Notes: generated from the sequence alone by a model not told the origin. 64,000 bases of DNA from Deferribacter desulfuricans SSM1 (GCF_000010985.1 NC_013940.1:62001-126000); one strand, 5' to 3'; shown: positions 1 to 8,871, counted from the stretch's first letter. Made by a program: numbers and translations.

Positions 1-33
1 AGTAGTAACTTAACTGTAGATGTAACTGAATAA
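1..33 (+). CDS. C-terminal end of an upstream gene (possible pilin subunit)
   Basis: The window opens inside a reading frame that ends SSNLTVDVTE and stops at TAA 31-33, 38 bases before the chaperone gene. The short beta-strand-like ending and its place directly upstream of a PapD-like chaperone and an usher suggest a fimbrial subunit. Too little is visible to assign a family. Confidence 0.45.
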   Translation, partial: SSNLTVDVTE

Positions 34-71
34 ATATACACAAATATAAAAAACAAAGGAGGTATTTTAAA

Positions 72-393
72 ATGTTTAAACATGTAAAATTTAACACAAT
101 TAAAATTAGTAGAAAAAATATTTTAAGTTTTTTATTAATGTTTTTATTTTTTGTTTTCTTAGATAATAGTTTTGCTTTTGCATTTGTACGTGTTTATCCT
201 CAATTGATTACTTTTGATTTAGACAAAAAGCAGACTACTTTTGCTGTAACATTAGAAAATGCAGGAAGTACAAATGAAACATATAAACTGTATATTGGTT
301 TTTCTTATATAAATGATGAAGGTAAAGTTGTAGAAATAAAAGAAATAAGTAAAGTAGATAAATATGATCTGTCACTTAAGAAATCTCTTTTAT
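72..393 (+). pseudogene. PapD-like periplasmic pilus chaperone, 5' part (interrupted by IS)
   Basis: The protein begins with a positively charged stretch and a hydrophobic signal peptide ending near FAFA, followed by a PapD-type first beta-domain start (VYPQLITFDL). A good AAAGGAGG ribosome binding site precedes the ATG. After residue 107 the frame enters the IS element and ends in the element-derived tail SLHHPQDTFF. Removing 394-2239 joins it in frame to the part at 2240-2772, giving SLLF-MPRRLTLKPGQRQVVRF, which matches the conserved strand of fimbrial chaperones; the rebuilt protein has 284 residues. The chaperone would fold pilins in the periplasm and deliver them to the usher encoded next door. 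As sequenced it should be inactive unless the element excises. Confidence 0.8.
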
Positions 394-421
394 CCCTCCA
401 CCACCCACAAGACACATTCTT

Positions 422-847
422 TTAGGTAGGTGATGTAGTGGGTGTCTTCTGGGTTTCAATATATTGTTTGATAACCTCAAGCGGAGCTCCACCACAGGAA
501 CCTGCAAAATAGCTTGGAGACCATAAAGCGTTTTTCCAGTAATACTGCCTTAATTCAGGATGGATTTGTTTTAGCTTTCTGGAAGAAACACCTTTTAGCG
601 AATTTACCAGTTTTGAGACTGCCACCTTTGGCGGATAGTTTACAAGCAAATGGACATGGTCGCTTTCTCCATTTAATTCTATCAGTTCTGCCTCAAAATC
701 TTGACAGACTTTGGCGAAGATTTCCTTTAAGGTTTCTAAGTGTTTCTTTTGAAATACGCTCTTTCTGTATTTAGTTACAAAGACCAAATGCACATGCAGA
801 AGAAAAACACAATGCCTACCAGTTCTAATTTTACTTGACTTTTCCAT
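422..847 (-). CDS. tnpA: TnpA, HUH/Y1 single-strand transposase of IS200/IS605 type (copy 1)
   Basis: This 141-residue protein has the normal length for IS200/IS605 TnpA. The metal-binding HUH motif is H64-V-H66 in SDHVHLLV, and the nucleophile is Y129 in VIKQYIETQ. Such dimers cut and rejoin one DNA strand at hairpin-marked ends and insert 3' of a short target, here TTTAT. The gene is complete and identical in translation to the other four full copies, so it is probably active. It is transcribed away from tnpB, and its start codon lies next to the tnpB promoter. Confidence 0.96.
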   Translation of the reverse strand: MEKSSKIRTGRHCVFLLHVHLVFVTKYRKSVFQKKHLETLKEIFAKVCQDFEAELIELNGESDHVHLLVNYPPKVAVSKLVNSLKGVSSRKLKQIHPELRQYYWKNALWSPSYFAGSCGGAPLEVIKQYIETQKTPTTSPT

Positions 848-863
848 AGACCAATACTATAAT
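835..863 (+). promoter_or_regulatory. tnpB promoter, apparently giving a leaderless mRNA
   Basis: TTGACT at 835-840, a 17-base spacer and TATAAT at 858-863. The expected start of transcription falls on the A of the tnpB ATG at 870, and there is no ribosome binding site before it. The -35 overlaps the beginning of tnpA on the other strand. The same promoter is present at the same place in each full copy. Confidence 0.65.
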
Positions 864-869
864 ATAACA

Positions 870-2201
870 ATGATTACATGTCAAGCCTTTAAATTTAAAC
901 TCAAGACCAATGAAGAGTTAGAAAACAAGTTCGCCCAATTTGCCGGCTCTTGTAGGTTTGTATGGAATAAAGCTATTGCTTTAATAAAACAAAAGCTTGA
1001 TATAAAAAAGGTAGATAAAATCATCAATATCCACTTGCCACAATATTACAAAAATACTGCTACTATACCTACCTATAACGAAATGGCGGGAATGCTTAAA
1101 TTATGGAAACAATCCGAAGAATACGCTTTCTTAAAAGAAGCACATTCTCAAATTCTACAACAAACCTTAAAGGATTTATACAAAGCCATAGACAGTGCTT
1201 TTACCAAAGGCAATGGTATATCTTTTCCAGACTTCAGGAAGAAAGGTAAATCGCCAGACAGCTTTAGATATCCTCAAGGCTTTAAGATAAATAACAATAG
1301 AATATTTTTACCTAAAATAGGATGGGTTAGGTTTTATAAATCAAGAAACATAGTTGGCAAACCAAAGAATGTAACAGTTAAAAGATACGCCGATGGCTGG
1401 TATATAAGCGTAGTTACCGAAAAAGACACATCAATTAAAGAAAATCTATCCAACCCCGTGGGTATAGATGTAGGTGTAAAAAAGATAATCACACTATCCA
1501 ACGGTTGTTACTTCGAGCCTCTTGATTTAAGTAAATATGAGAAAAAACTAATCAAACTCCAAAGGCAACTCTCGAGAAAACAACACCCTACCAAAAAAGG
1601 AGATAAGACACCGTTTTCTAATAATTACAAAAAACACCAAAGAAAAATAGCAAAGATGTGGCTTAAGATAGCAAATGTGAGAAACGATTACCTACATAAA
1701 ATAACAACAGCCATAGCCAAAAAACACGGCTTTGTGGCTGTAGAGAATTTAAAGGTTAAGAACCTAACCAAATCTGCAAAAGGCACAAAAGACAGCCCCG
1801 GACGTAATGTAAAAGCTAAATCAGGCTTAAACAGAAGCATTCTTTCTCGAGCGTGGGGTAGGTTCTTTGAACTGCTTGAGTATAAACTCCAGAGAAATGG
1901 GGGGAAACTGGTTAGAGTTGACGCTAAAAACACCTCTATAACCTGTCCTCTATGTGATTACACTAATAAGGAAAACCGCAAAAACCAAGCGGTATTTGTA
2001 TGCAAAAAGTGTGGTTTTACGTCTAATGCTGATTTGGTAGGTGCGATAAATGTTTTAATGAGAGCGATGAGGAAGGAAAACCTTATAACCCTACCGCAGG
2101 GCTTGCGGGAAGTCACGCCTGTGGAGTATGCCAGAGAGTATACGCTGAAGCAGGAACCAGCGGGAAACCGTGAGGGATTACCGCTTCCATCGATAGCGTA
2201 G
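870..2201 (+). CDS. tnpB: TnpB, RNA-guided nuclease of IS605 (copy 1)
   Basis: This 443-residue TnpB is full length. It has an N-terminal helix-turn-helix-like part and a RuvC domain with its three acidic residues: D in GIDVGVKK near 199, E in VAVENLKV near 292 and D in SNADLVGAINV near 387. A zinc ribbon (CPLC near 358, CKKC near 378) lies between the last two. TnpB uses an RNA from the right end of the element to cleave DNA next to a motif equal to the insertion target, helping the element persist. All catalytic and zinc residues are present. The C-terminal coding region probably overlaps the guide RNA scaffold. Confidence 0.95.
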   Translation: MITCQAFKFKLKTNEELENKFAQFAGSCRFVWNKAIALIKQKLDIKKVDKIINIHLPQYYKNTATIPTYNEMAGMLKLWKQSEEYAFLKEAHSQILQQTLKDLYKAIDSAFTKGNGISFPDFRKKGKSPDSFRYPQGFKINNNRIFLPKIGWVRFYKSRNIVGKPKNVTVKRYADGWYISVVTEKDTSIKENLSNPVGIDVGVKKIITLSNGCYFEPLDLSKYEKKLIKLQRQLSRKQHPTKKGDKTPFSNNYKKHQRKIAKMWLKIANVRNDYLHKITTAIAKKHGFVAVENLKVKNLTKSAKGTKDSPGRNVKAKSGLNRSILSRAWGRFFELLEYKLQRNGGKLVRVDAKNTSITCPLCDYTNKENRKNQAVFVCKKCGFTSNADLVGAINVLMRAMRKENLITLPQGLREVTPVEYAREYTLKQEPAGNREGLPLPSIA

Positions 2202-2259
2202 ATGGGAATCCTCTTCCTTTAGGGAGAGGAGGAAGTCAATTATGCCAAGACGATTAACA
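2090..2259 (+). ncRNA. Candidate TnpB guide RNA (omega/right-end RNA), copy 1
   Basis: By analogy with ISDra2 and other IS605 elements, an RNA from the 3' part of tnpB through the right end serves as TnpB scaffold, and the flanking bases form the guide. The region is structured and GC-rich for this window. The guides predicted from the first 20 flanking bases are TTATGCCAAGACGATTAACA (copy 1), TTGCTCGACTTGTATTCTGG (33 kb copy), CTAGATTATTCGATAACCTT (40 kb), TGTTAGAATTATTTGGGACA (53 kb) and TATTATAATAATTACTTTCA (57 kb). The 5' boundary is a guess from the family. Confidence 0.4.
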
Positions 2260-2772
2260 TTAAAACCTGGGCAAAGACAAGTAGTACGTTTTAAGCTTTT
2301 ACCAAACAAATTGTTGCCAGCTAAACAAAGAGAATATAAGGCAAGATTATATATAGAAACTATTGAAGCTTATAATTCTGTAACTGGCAACGTTACAGAT
2401 AAGGGAGTTATTCAGACTGTTTTAAGAATTAAGAAAAAAGTAGGGTTACCAATTAGAGTATTAAAAGGAAATTTAAAATATCAGTGTAGTATCGAATATG
2501 ATCAAAACAATAAGATAATTTTGATTAAAAATACAGGATTAAAGACTTTAAGGGGAAGTTTATTAATAGTAGGGAAAAAAGGAAATCAGGAAAATTCTTT
2601 AGTATCACTATCCTATTTTGCTGCTGATAGAATAAAGAAAATATCATTAAATGAATTGCTAAAAGATAATCAGTTTTATGATGAATATGATATAGTTGTA
2701 AAAACTTCTGATAGTACAAGAGATGAACAACCTAATAGACTTATATGTAGTAAAAATATAAAAGTAAAATAA
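2240..2772 (+). pseudogene. PapD-like pilus chaperone, 3' part
   Basis: This is the continuation of the gene starting at 72. The frame runs from the element junction through MPRRLTLKPGQRQVVRF, the conserved chaperone strand whose Arg-rich segment anchors pilin C-termini. It then passes the interdomain region into the second beta-domain and stops at 2772, 17 bases before the usher. The ATG at 2242 has the element's AGGAGG about eight bases upstream, so an N-terminally truncated protein might be translated. It would lack the signal peptide and most of domain 1. Confidence 0.8.
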
Positions 2773-2789
2773 TGATTATATAATATATA

Positions 2790-5651
2790 ATGAGGTTTTT
2801 TGTTAATAAACCTCGCACTATAATTATAATTTATATAATATTATATATACTTAGTTGTATTACATTTGCATTTGCTGAAGAAAATGTAAAACAGTTACAT
2901 TACATTATTTCTGATATAAATGAGTATCAGGAATTTTATATACCATTAAAAGTTAATGGTAATACATTGCAGGATGATTTTATCGTCCTGCTTTCTCCTG
3001 ATGGACAAAAAGTTTTAATACCTTTTCAAAATCTTACTAAATTATTAAAGTTTGGTTTATACTTACATCGTGTAAACGATAATTTATACATTTTACAGGG
3101 TTATTTTTTAAATAAGGATTATTTTTTAAATTTAAAAACAACTAAAATATATAAATATAAAAATGTATTTTCTGTTTTGAAATTTCAAGGATATTTAGTA
3201 AATGACAGACAAAATAAAACTGTAAATATAACAACATATTTAGCTATTTATAATAATAAATATTATATTAGTTGTAATTATTTATCTAAATTATTTAACA
3301 ATATTATTGAAGTTAATTATGATCCAATAAATATGGAATTAATATTAAAAACAGATGTAAAATTAAATTCACAAATTTTGGAAGAAAGAAAAAAGAAGAG
3401 AGAAAAATATGAAAATTACACAAAACAGCTACAGAATCAACAAACAAAAGATATTGTTTCGGTAAAGAACCAACCTTTATTGGTTAGTGAATATAATGTT
3501 AAATTGATTCCATATGCAATGGATAATACTAAAAATTATATTGATTCAATAGAGTTAGATAATACTTTAAATTATAATAAAATAGTTTTCCAAGATTATT
3601 TAAACTACAATTCTCAAGACGGCATTAATATAAATTATTTATCTTTAAATTATAATTTAAAGAAATCTAACGTTGAAAATATACAATTTGAATATTTAAA
3701 GCCTTATTTAATAAGCGATGTACAATATTTAAATAAATTATTTGGTAATTATATAATTGATAAAATAATGCAAAATACAATAGATATGAACAATACTTCT
3801 TATAATAGTGATGTTTCTAAATCGATAGTAGTAGAAGTTAATAATTACAAGATAGATTATGATGATGTATATAGTACCATGGATATTAATAATTTTTTAC
3901 AAAAAGAAAATATTTTTAGTAAATACAAATTAAATAATGTTTTTCATTATAGTATAGATGATTTCGAATTTTATAAAAACAAAGATCTGTTGTTTAATGG
4001 TAATGTTAAGAATATAAAAAATGAATTAAATAATGTAGATTTACATTATGGAATGAATGCATTTAAGATGTCCTATTTTTCTTATATTTTAGGAGAATAT
4101 ACAGATACATATATTATAAATGTAGATAATAATTACCCTAAAAAAGAACAGTTATTATATAAATTAAGATCTGAAATAGTAGGAGAAAATAATTATAGGT
4201 TAATTGATTTTGCTTATGGTTTAGGAAATTTTGATTATATAAAATATAGCAGTTTTAACTTAAAAAACAACATCTATGATATAGATTATCAATCAATTAG
4301 CTATAATAGAAATTATTATTTTTCGAAATTATATAAGCAATTTAATTTAGATATAAATTTATTTAAGTTAGGGGATGAGCAATTTTTAAAAACAAATTTT
4401 CAATTAATTGATTTAAATGGTAATCAAAACACTTTGACTTTTACAAAATCTTTGAAAAACAATATATATGGATTAACTTTAAAAAGGTTGATGCAATTTA
4501 ATAAGTTATCAAGTCGTATTACAATTGATTGGGTAAAAAATATAAATAGTACATATTTAGATGTTAATTATAAACTAAACTATAATTTAGGTTATAAAGT
4601 TAATATAACTTGGGAAAATAGTTATAAAAAACAAAAATATACTGATTCTAATTTTTTATTAAATTCTTATAATACTAAGTTATCTTTTTATTATAATCTA
4701 ACTAAATCTATTCGTTTAAAGTATGCAATGGAATATAACTATAATGATTTGAAATATGAAGATAATTTACTAAAAACAACTGTAACAGGTCATGTTTTAG
4801 AGATTAAATCTAAACTTTCTAATAAATGGGAATTAACAGCTGAAGCGGGAGTATCTTCTGATAATAGCAAACAGTTTATGTTTTTATTAACTTATAAAGA
4901 TGACAAATACACTCATACAGTGCAGACTTCATCTATTCATTCAAGTTATAAAAATGAAACAGAGATGAATTATACAATAAATGGAGCTGTTTTTACAACA
5001 TATTCAAATGTTGATAAAAAAATATTAAATTACTTCTATAAAACTAATACTACAGGGATATTATTGATTAAGCCATTTATTGATATAAATGGTAATGATA
5101 AATATGATAAAAATGAAGATACTGTGGTACAGAATTTAAAATTTAAAATTGATAATAATGTTATCAGAGTAGATACTTTTGATGTAAAAAATGGTTATTA
5201 TGTTATTTATAATGTACCTTATGGTAAAAGACATTATTTATCAATTGATGAAAAAAGTATTGAGGACCCATATATATCTCCAGTAAATAAATTTTATAGT
5301 TTTAAATTAGATAAACAAGACTTAAATATAATTTTTATACCTTTTGTTTATTATGGAGAAATTTTTGGTTATGTGGATTCAATAATAGCACATGCTACTA
5401 ACAACTGTTTTGTAGAATTGCGTAATTCAAAAACAGGTAAAATTCATAGATCAGAAATCTTTGAAGATTTTTCTTATTATTTTCAAAAAGTTCCTTTAGG
5501 GGGATATTTATTACAGTTAGTTTGTCAAAAAGAGGGTAAAGATAAAATATATGATAGGTTAAATGTTAAGCTTTTTTATGATAAAAAGCTAAATTTTGTT
5601 AACACATCGGTAGATTTGACAAATAGGTTATTACATTATAACAAACAATAA
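2790..5651 (+). CDS. Outer-membrane usher-like protein of a chaperone-usher pilus
   Basis: This protein of 953 residues starts with a signal peptide (IIIYIILYILSCITFAFA). An N-terminal domain is followed by a charged linker near 205-220, then a long region of alternating aromatic/polar strands from about 240 to 800, typical of an outer-membrane barrel. Near 760-790 is a Ca-binding-like segment (DINGNDKYDKNED) inside a carboxypeptidase-regulatory-like fold, and a second small beta-domain ends the protein. The size, topology and position after a PapD-like chaperone support an usher that secretes and polymerises pilins. Sequence similarity to FimD is weak by eye, so the family call rests partly on context. 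No clear ribosome binding site precedes the ATG. Confidence 0.65.
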   Translation: MRFFVNKPRTIIIIYIILYILSCITFAFAEENVKQLHYIISDINEYQEFYIPLKVNGNTLQDDFIVLLSPDGQKVLIPFQNLTKLLKFGLYLHRVNDNLYILQGYFLNKDYFLNLKTTKIYKYKNVFSVLKFQGYLVNDRQNKTVNITTYLAIYNNKYYISCNYLSKLFNNIIEVNYDPINMELILKTDVKLNSQILEERKKKREKYENYTKQLQNQQTKDIVSVKNQPLLVSEYNVKLIPYAMDNTKNYIDSIELDNTLNYNKIVFQDYLNYNSQDGININYLSLNYNLKKSNVENIQFEYLKPYLISDVQYLNKLFGNYIIDKIMQNTIDMNNTSYNSDVSKSIVVEVNNYKIDYDDVYSTMDINNFLQKENIFSKYKLNNVFHYSIDDFEFYKNKDLLFNGNVKNIKNELNNVDLHYGMNAFKMSYFSYILGEYTDTYIINVDNNYPKKEQLLYKLRSEIVGENNYRLIDFAYGLGNFDYIKYSSFNLKNNIYDIDYQSISYNRNYYFSKLYKQFNLDINLFKLGDEQFLKTNFQLIDLNGNQNTLTFTKSLKNNIYGLTLKRLMQFNKLSSRITIDWVKNINSTYLDVNYKLNYNLGYKVNITWENSYKKQKYTDSNFLLNSYNTKLSFYYNLTKSIRLKYAMEYNYNDLKYEDNLLKTTVTGHVLEIKSKLSNKWELTAEAGVSSDNSKQFMFLLTYKDDKYTHTVQTSSIHSSYKNETEMNYTINGAVFTTYSNVDKKILNYFYKTNTTGILLIKPFIDINGNDKYDKNEDTVVQNLKFKIDNNVIRVDTFDVKNGYYVIYNVPYGKRHYLSIDEKSIEDPYISPVNKFYSFKLDKQDLNIIFIPFVYYGEIFGYVDSIIAHATNNCFVELRNSKTGKIHRSEIFEDFSYYFQKVPLGGYLLQLVCQKEGKDKIYDRLNVKLFYDKKLNFVNTSVDLTNRLLHYNKQ

Positions 5652-5744
5652 ATTCTATTATTTACTTAAATAATCCATAAAATTATATAAAAAATAAAAT
5701 AAAACATAAGTAATAAGATATTAAAATTAAAATTAAATTAATAA

Positions 5745-5755
5745 TTTGTTATATT
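5745..5755 (+). promoter_or_regulatory. TTTGTTATATT motif upstream of the PilT-like operon
   Basis: An extended -10-like motif (TG-T-TATATT) without a recognisable -35, 49 bases before the start codon at 5804. Similar motifs precede genes at 30214, 35088 and 59139. Confidence 0.35.
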
Positions 5756-5803
5756 ATTATTAAATAAATACAACAATAAAAAATAATAAAAGGGGGAGAA
5801 AAT

Positions 5804-6253
5804 ATGAGTGTTTTAACTGAAATTGTTAAGTTAAATATTGAAGATATAGAAAAAAATATAGAAACTAATAAAAAACAAGCTACTGATATAATAGATAAAC
5901 AAAGAGGATTATTTAATCAAATAGAAAGATTCTTATATTCAACAGGGAGTGTTAATTGTCCTAAAACTAAAAGTATTGTTGATTTTAATGAATGTCTTAA
6001 TTGTCAATATAATCAAGACTACGGTTTAATGAAAAAGACTCGAGAAAATTCAAATAATCATTTTTGGGTAAAGTGTGCTTATGAGGATGAATATATAGTT
6101 AAAGAGGAAATTGAAAATATTTTATCAGCTATTGATACTTTTAAAAATGATATTGATATGCTTGAATTTTTAAGCAGGCAATTAAATAGATATGCTTTAA
6201 AATTAAAGAAGTATCTTACAGAAAAAAATAATAGAGGTGTTAATTTATGTTAA
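5804..6253 (+). CDS. Unrecognised cysteine-containing protein, co-operonic with PilT-like ATPase
   Basis: This is a 149-residue helical protein with a strong AAAAGGGGGAG ribosome binding site. The middle part carries four cysteines (NCPKTK, ECLNCQY, VKCAYEDEY) that could bind a metal; the flanks are charged helices. The last codons overlap the start of the PilT-like gene by seven bases, so the two are translationally coupled and likely work together. It may be a partner or regulator of the ATPase. I do not recognise the family. Confidence 0.7.
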   Translation: MSVLTEIVKLNIEDIEKNIETNKKQATDIIDKQRGLFNQIERFLYSTGSVNCPKTKSIVDFNECLNCQYNQDYGLMKKTRENSNNHFWVKCAYEDEYIVKEEIENILSAIDTFKNDIDMLEFLSRQLNRYALKLKKYLTEKNNRGVNLC

Positions 6254-7278
6254 TCCAACAGCAAAAAAGCAATTTAATAAAGCAACAAATTGTTAATTTA
6301 TTAAATCAGAAACCTAGTATTACAGATTTTATATTATCAGAAAATTCATTACATATTGTCGAAAACAACAATGTTATACCTATTCAACAGAATATAGACC
6401 AAAATATTAAGGAATGTTTAATAGATTTTTTCTTGGAATTAGCAAATAATTATATTAGTTCTTATGAGCATGAAATAAAATCAGAAATAAAATTAAAAAA
6501 TTACCTTAAAAGAATTAGTTCTTTAAATTTTTCTTTTGGGTTGGACAATTATAGATTCAGAGGAAATTTATTTGTTGCAAGCAATATAATACATTGTGTA
6601 TTACGTATTATATCAAGTGATATTAAATCATTTGAAGAATTGGGTTTTAATCGTACTCAAATGATTAGTTTGTTAAATTCAAAATCGCATGGTTTAATAT
6701 TAATATCAGGTGTAACAGGTAGTGGTAAATCTACTACTGCAGCAAGTATATTAGACTATTATAACAAGACACGAAAGTATCATATAATTACCATTGAGGA
6801 TCCTGTAGAATATAAGCTTGTAGAAAAACAATCTAAAATTACGCAACGTGAAGTTGGAAGTGATACAGTTAATTTTAAACAAGCATTAAAGGATAGTTTG
6901 AGACAGAAACCACATGTATTATTTATTGGTGAGGTACGTGATTTAGAAGTAGCTGAAATACTCTTACATGCAACATTAACAGGACATTTAGTAATTACTA
7001 CAATACATGCTTCATCGGTTATACAGTCTATTAACCGTTTTATAGGTTTATTCCCTGCAAGTCAGGAAGAAGTTATTAAAAGGACTTTTGCTCATGTGTT
7101 ATTAGGTTGTATTAATCAACGTTTAGAATATGTTCCTACAAGCAATAAGATGCAGTTAAAATATGAAATGCTTATAGTAGATGATACTGCTCGTGTAATT
7201 ATTCAGCAGGATAAAAGGATGTATGGTCAACTAAAAGATGTTATGAGAAGGCAAGGGAGCCCTATATTAGAATATTAA
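6247..7278 (+). CDS. PilT/PilU-like secretion ATPase
   Basis: This 343-residue protein has the C-terminal domain of the GspE/PilT family. Walker A is GVTGSGKST near 155, the Asp box TIEDPVEY is near 180, a Walker B-like LFIGEVRD is near 225 and the His box LTGHLVITTIHA is near 240. The arrangement and the GEVRD motif are typical of PilT/PilU retraction ATPases, which disassemble type IV pili at the inner membrane. The N-terminal 130 residues are divergent. The gene follows a Cys-containing gene with an overlap and ends four bases into a convergent gene. No other type IV pilus genes are in the window. Confidence 0.88.
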   Translation: MLIQQQKSNLIKQQIVNLLNQKPSITDFILSENSLHIVENNNVIPIQQNIDQNIKECLIDFFLELANNYISSYEHEIKSEIKLKNYLKRISSLNFSFGLDNYRFRGNLFVASNIIHCVLRIISSDIKSFEELGFNRTQMISLLNSKSHGLILISGVTGSGKSTTAASILDYYNKTRKYHIITIEDPVEYKLVEKQSKITQREVGSDTVNFKQALKDSLRQKPHVLFIGEVRDLEVAEILLHATLTGHLVITTIHASSVIQSINRFIGLFPASQEEVIKRTFAHVLLGCINQRLEYVPTSNKMQLKYEMLIVDDTARVIIQQDKRMYGQLKDVMRRQGSPILEY

Positions 7279-7844
7279 TCTATTTTGTTTATAATATTAA
7301 GAATGTTATTTTTTATAATGGTTTTATGATGTTTAATTATTTTTTCTAAATAATCTATTAATTGAGTGTCATTAAAGACTTTTGATGAACTTTTTTTATT
7401 TAAATTATTGAGTCGTATTACATTATAAAGTCCATCTTTTTTTTGTTCTATACTTATAAAATAAATATCAATTTTGTTATTATTTAAATTAGCATATAAC
7501 ATTATCCATATTTTATTATGGTGATAGTTTGTTTTAATAGTGGTAATTTTATTTGTTTCTACATATTTTTTAATTAACATTAGGATATAATATAATTTAG
7601 TATCCATTAATTTTAGTTGTTTTTCATAATATTCTACTTGGTTACTAACTGCGTCATATTCACTTCTATATTTTTGCAGTTGGCTTTTTAATTCATCAAT
7701 TTTTCTATTAATATTTATTATTTTGCCTTTTAGTTCATTTTCTAATGATAAAGATTTTTCTAATTTTGTGCTTATTTCTTCATATTTTTCTTCATATTGC
7801 TTTTCTAAATTTTTTTCGACTTTTTTATAATATTTTAGCAACAT
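7275..7844 (-). CDS. Unrecognised coiled-coil protein
   Basis: In this 189-residue protein residues 10-90 form an uninterrupted charged heptad-like coiled coil (EKNLEKQYEEKYEEISTKLE), followed by a more globular beta/alpha half. A good TTAAGGAGT ribosome binding site precedes the ATG. The stop codon overlaps that of the PilT-like gene on the other strand. No family is recognised. Confidence 0.7.
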   Translation of the reverse strand: MLLKYYKKVEKNLEKQYEEKYEEISTKLEKSLSLENELKGKIININRKIDELKSQLQKYRSEYDAVSNQVEYYEKQLKLMDTKLYYILMLIKKYVETNKITTIKTNYHHNKIWIMLYANLNNNKIDIYFISIEQKKDGLYNVIRLNNLNKKSSSKVFNDTQLIDYLEKIIKHHKTIIKNNILNIINKID

Positions 7845-7892
7845 AATATAACTCCTTAATTATTTTTTAGGTTTATTATATAAAATATTTAA

Positions 7893-8073
7893 TTATAATT
7901 CTATTTGCATGTCTTTAGTGTTTTCTTTTGTTAAAAAAACTATAGATTTTACTCCAAATAAATCTTCTATATGCATATTTAAGTAATTTTCGACATCTTG
8001 AGGTGTCTTAAATAAATCCTTGTCAAAATCACTTAGTGTTATTGTTAAGTCTACATTAGCTTTTATTATTCAT
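7893..8073 (-). pseudogene. Small gene with a one-base frameshift
   Basis: On the minus strand an AAAGG ribosome binding site leads to an ATG at 8073, but the frame stops after MNNKS. If one A is dropped from the AAAA run just after AATAAT, the frame continues as MNNKANVDLTITLSDFDKDL through VENYLNMHIEDLFGVKSIVF to the stop at 7893-7895, 59 residues in all. The downstream part has normal codon use. This is either a frameshift mutation, a sequencing error in a homopolymer or a programmed shift. The product is not recognised. Confidence 0.55.
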
Positions 8074-8107
8074 ATTATTTTACCTTTAATATTATTTTAT
8101 ATGTTTA

Positions 8108-8680
8108 TTATTTAACACCTGTACTACCAAAACCACCATCTCCTCTATCTGTATCATCCAATTCATCAGTTTCAATGAAATTAACTTGTTCTATTTTACA
8201 AATAACTCCTTGTGCAATACGAGTGCCTTTTTCAATAGTGATAGGTTTATCTTCTGTATTCCATACTAAAATACAGATTTCTCCTCTATAGTCTGCATCT
8301 ACTGTTCCCGGTGTGTTAGCAACTCTAAGTGGAGTTTTAAGTGATAAACCGGAACGAGGGCGTATTTGCAGTTCATAGCCAATAGGTAAAGCTATTTGTA
8401 ACCCTGTTTTTATAAGTTTAGTTTCTTTTGGTTGGATTACAATTTCTTCTACTGTATAAAAATCAAAACCGCTAGAACCATTTGTTGCATATTGTGGAAT
8501 TTGCGCATCTGGATGTATTTTTTTTATCCTAACATTATAAACAGGACATTCAGTAACTTTTTGATAATTTATACCTACGTCATAAGTATTTACTTGTGAC
8601 TTAAGTTTACAATATACTTTATGGTTAGTTAATATTTCTGCTTGTGCACAGTTTACACAATAATAATAAGGTATTTTCAT
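8108..8680 (-). CDS. dut: dUTP diphosphatase with cysteine-rich N-terminal extension
   Basis: Trimeric dUTPase hydrolyses dUTP to dUMP and diphosphate, keeping uracil out of DNA. All five motifs are visible: GSSGFDFYT, RPRSGLSLK, GTVDADYRGEICILVWN, GTRIAQGVI and DRGDGGFGSTG. The 190 residues exceed the usual 140-150 because of about 50 extra N-terminal residues with YYCVNCAQ, VYCKLK and TECPVY cysteines, which look like a zinc-binding module. The start is supported by AAAGGAGTTATAAT before the ATG and by a promoter at 8717-8745. The gene is frequent on phages and plasmids. Confidence 0.95.
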   Translation of the reverse strand: MKIPYYYCVNCAQAEILTNHKVYCKLKSQVNTYDVGINYQKVTECPVYNVRIKKIHPDAQIPQYATNGSSGFDFYTVEEIVIQPKETKLIKTGLQIALPIGYELQIRPRSGLSLKTPLRVANTPGTVDADYRGEICILVWNTEDKPITIEKGTRIAQGVICKIEQVNFIETDELDDTDRGDGGFGSTGVK

Positions 8681-8716
8681 ATTATAACTCCTTTATATTT
8701 ATTGAATTTATAATAT

Positions 8717-8745
8717 ATTATATAATATATTATAAGTAATGTCAA
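8717..8745 (-). promoter_or_regulatory. dut promoter
   Basis: On the minus strand TTGACA (8740-8745), a 17-base spacer and TATAAT (8717-8722), 36 bases upstream of the dut start. Exact consensus. Confidence 0.75.
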
Positions 8746-8871
8746 CTATTATTTTATTTTAATATATTTATATATACTGATTAAAAATTAATCGCATGAT
8801 TTTTAGATAATAATAATTTTGCATTTTTTTGTGTTGAGATATTGTGGATTATTTATGTGGATAAAATTACA

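Larger units (their letters stand above)
394..2239 (+). mobile_element. IS605-family element, full copy 1
   Basis: The element is 1,846 bp, with divergent tnpA (minus) and tnpB (plus), the IS605 arrangement. It starts CCCTCCACCACC directly after TTTAT and ends GGAGGAAGTCAA. There are no terminal inverted repeats and no target duplication. An imperfect subterminal hairpin lies at the left end (ACCCACAAGACAC 403-415 against GTGTCTTCTGGGT 442-454, one mismatch). A second lies at the right end (TCCTCTTCC / GGGAGAGGA around TTTA). The ends are fixed by in-frame rejoining of the chaperone gene. Its base composition is visibly richer in G and C than the surrounding DNA, which indicates recent arrival. 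Confidence 0.96.

Noticed and set aside
514-774. 86-residue open frame opposite tnpA, present in all copies
   Set aside because: Antisense shadow of tnpA; no ribosome binding site and no independent features.
1688-1933. 81-residue open frame opposite tnpB, in all copies
   Set aside because: Antisense to the conserved RuvC/zinc coding region; preserved only because the element copies are identical.
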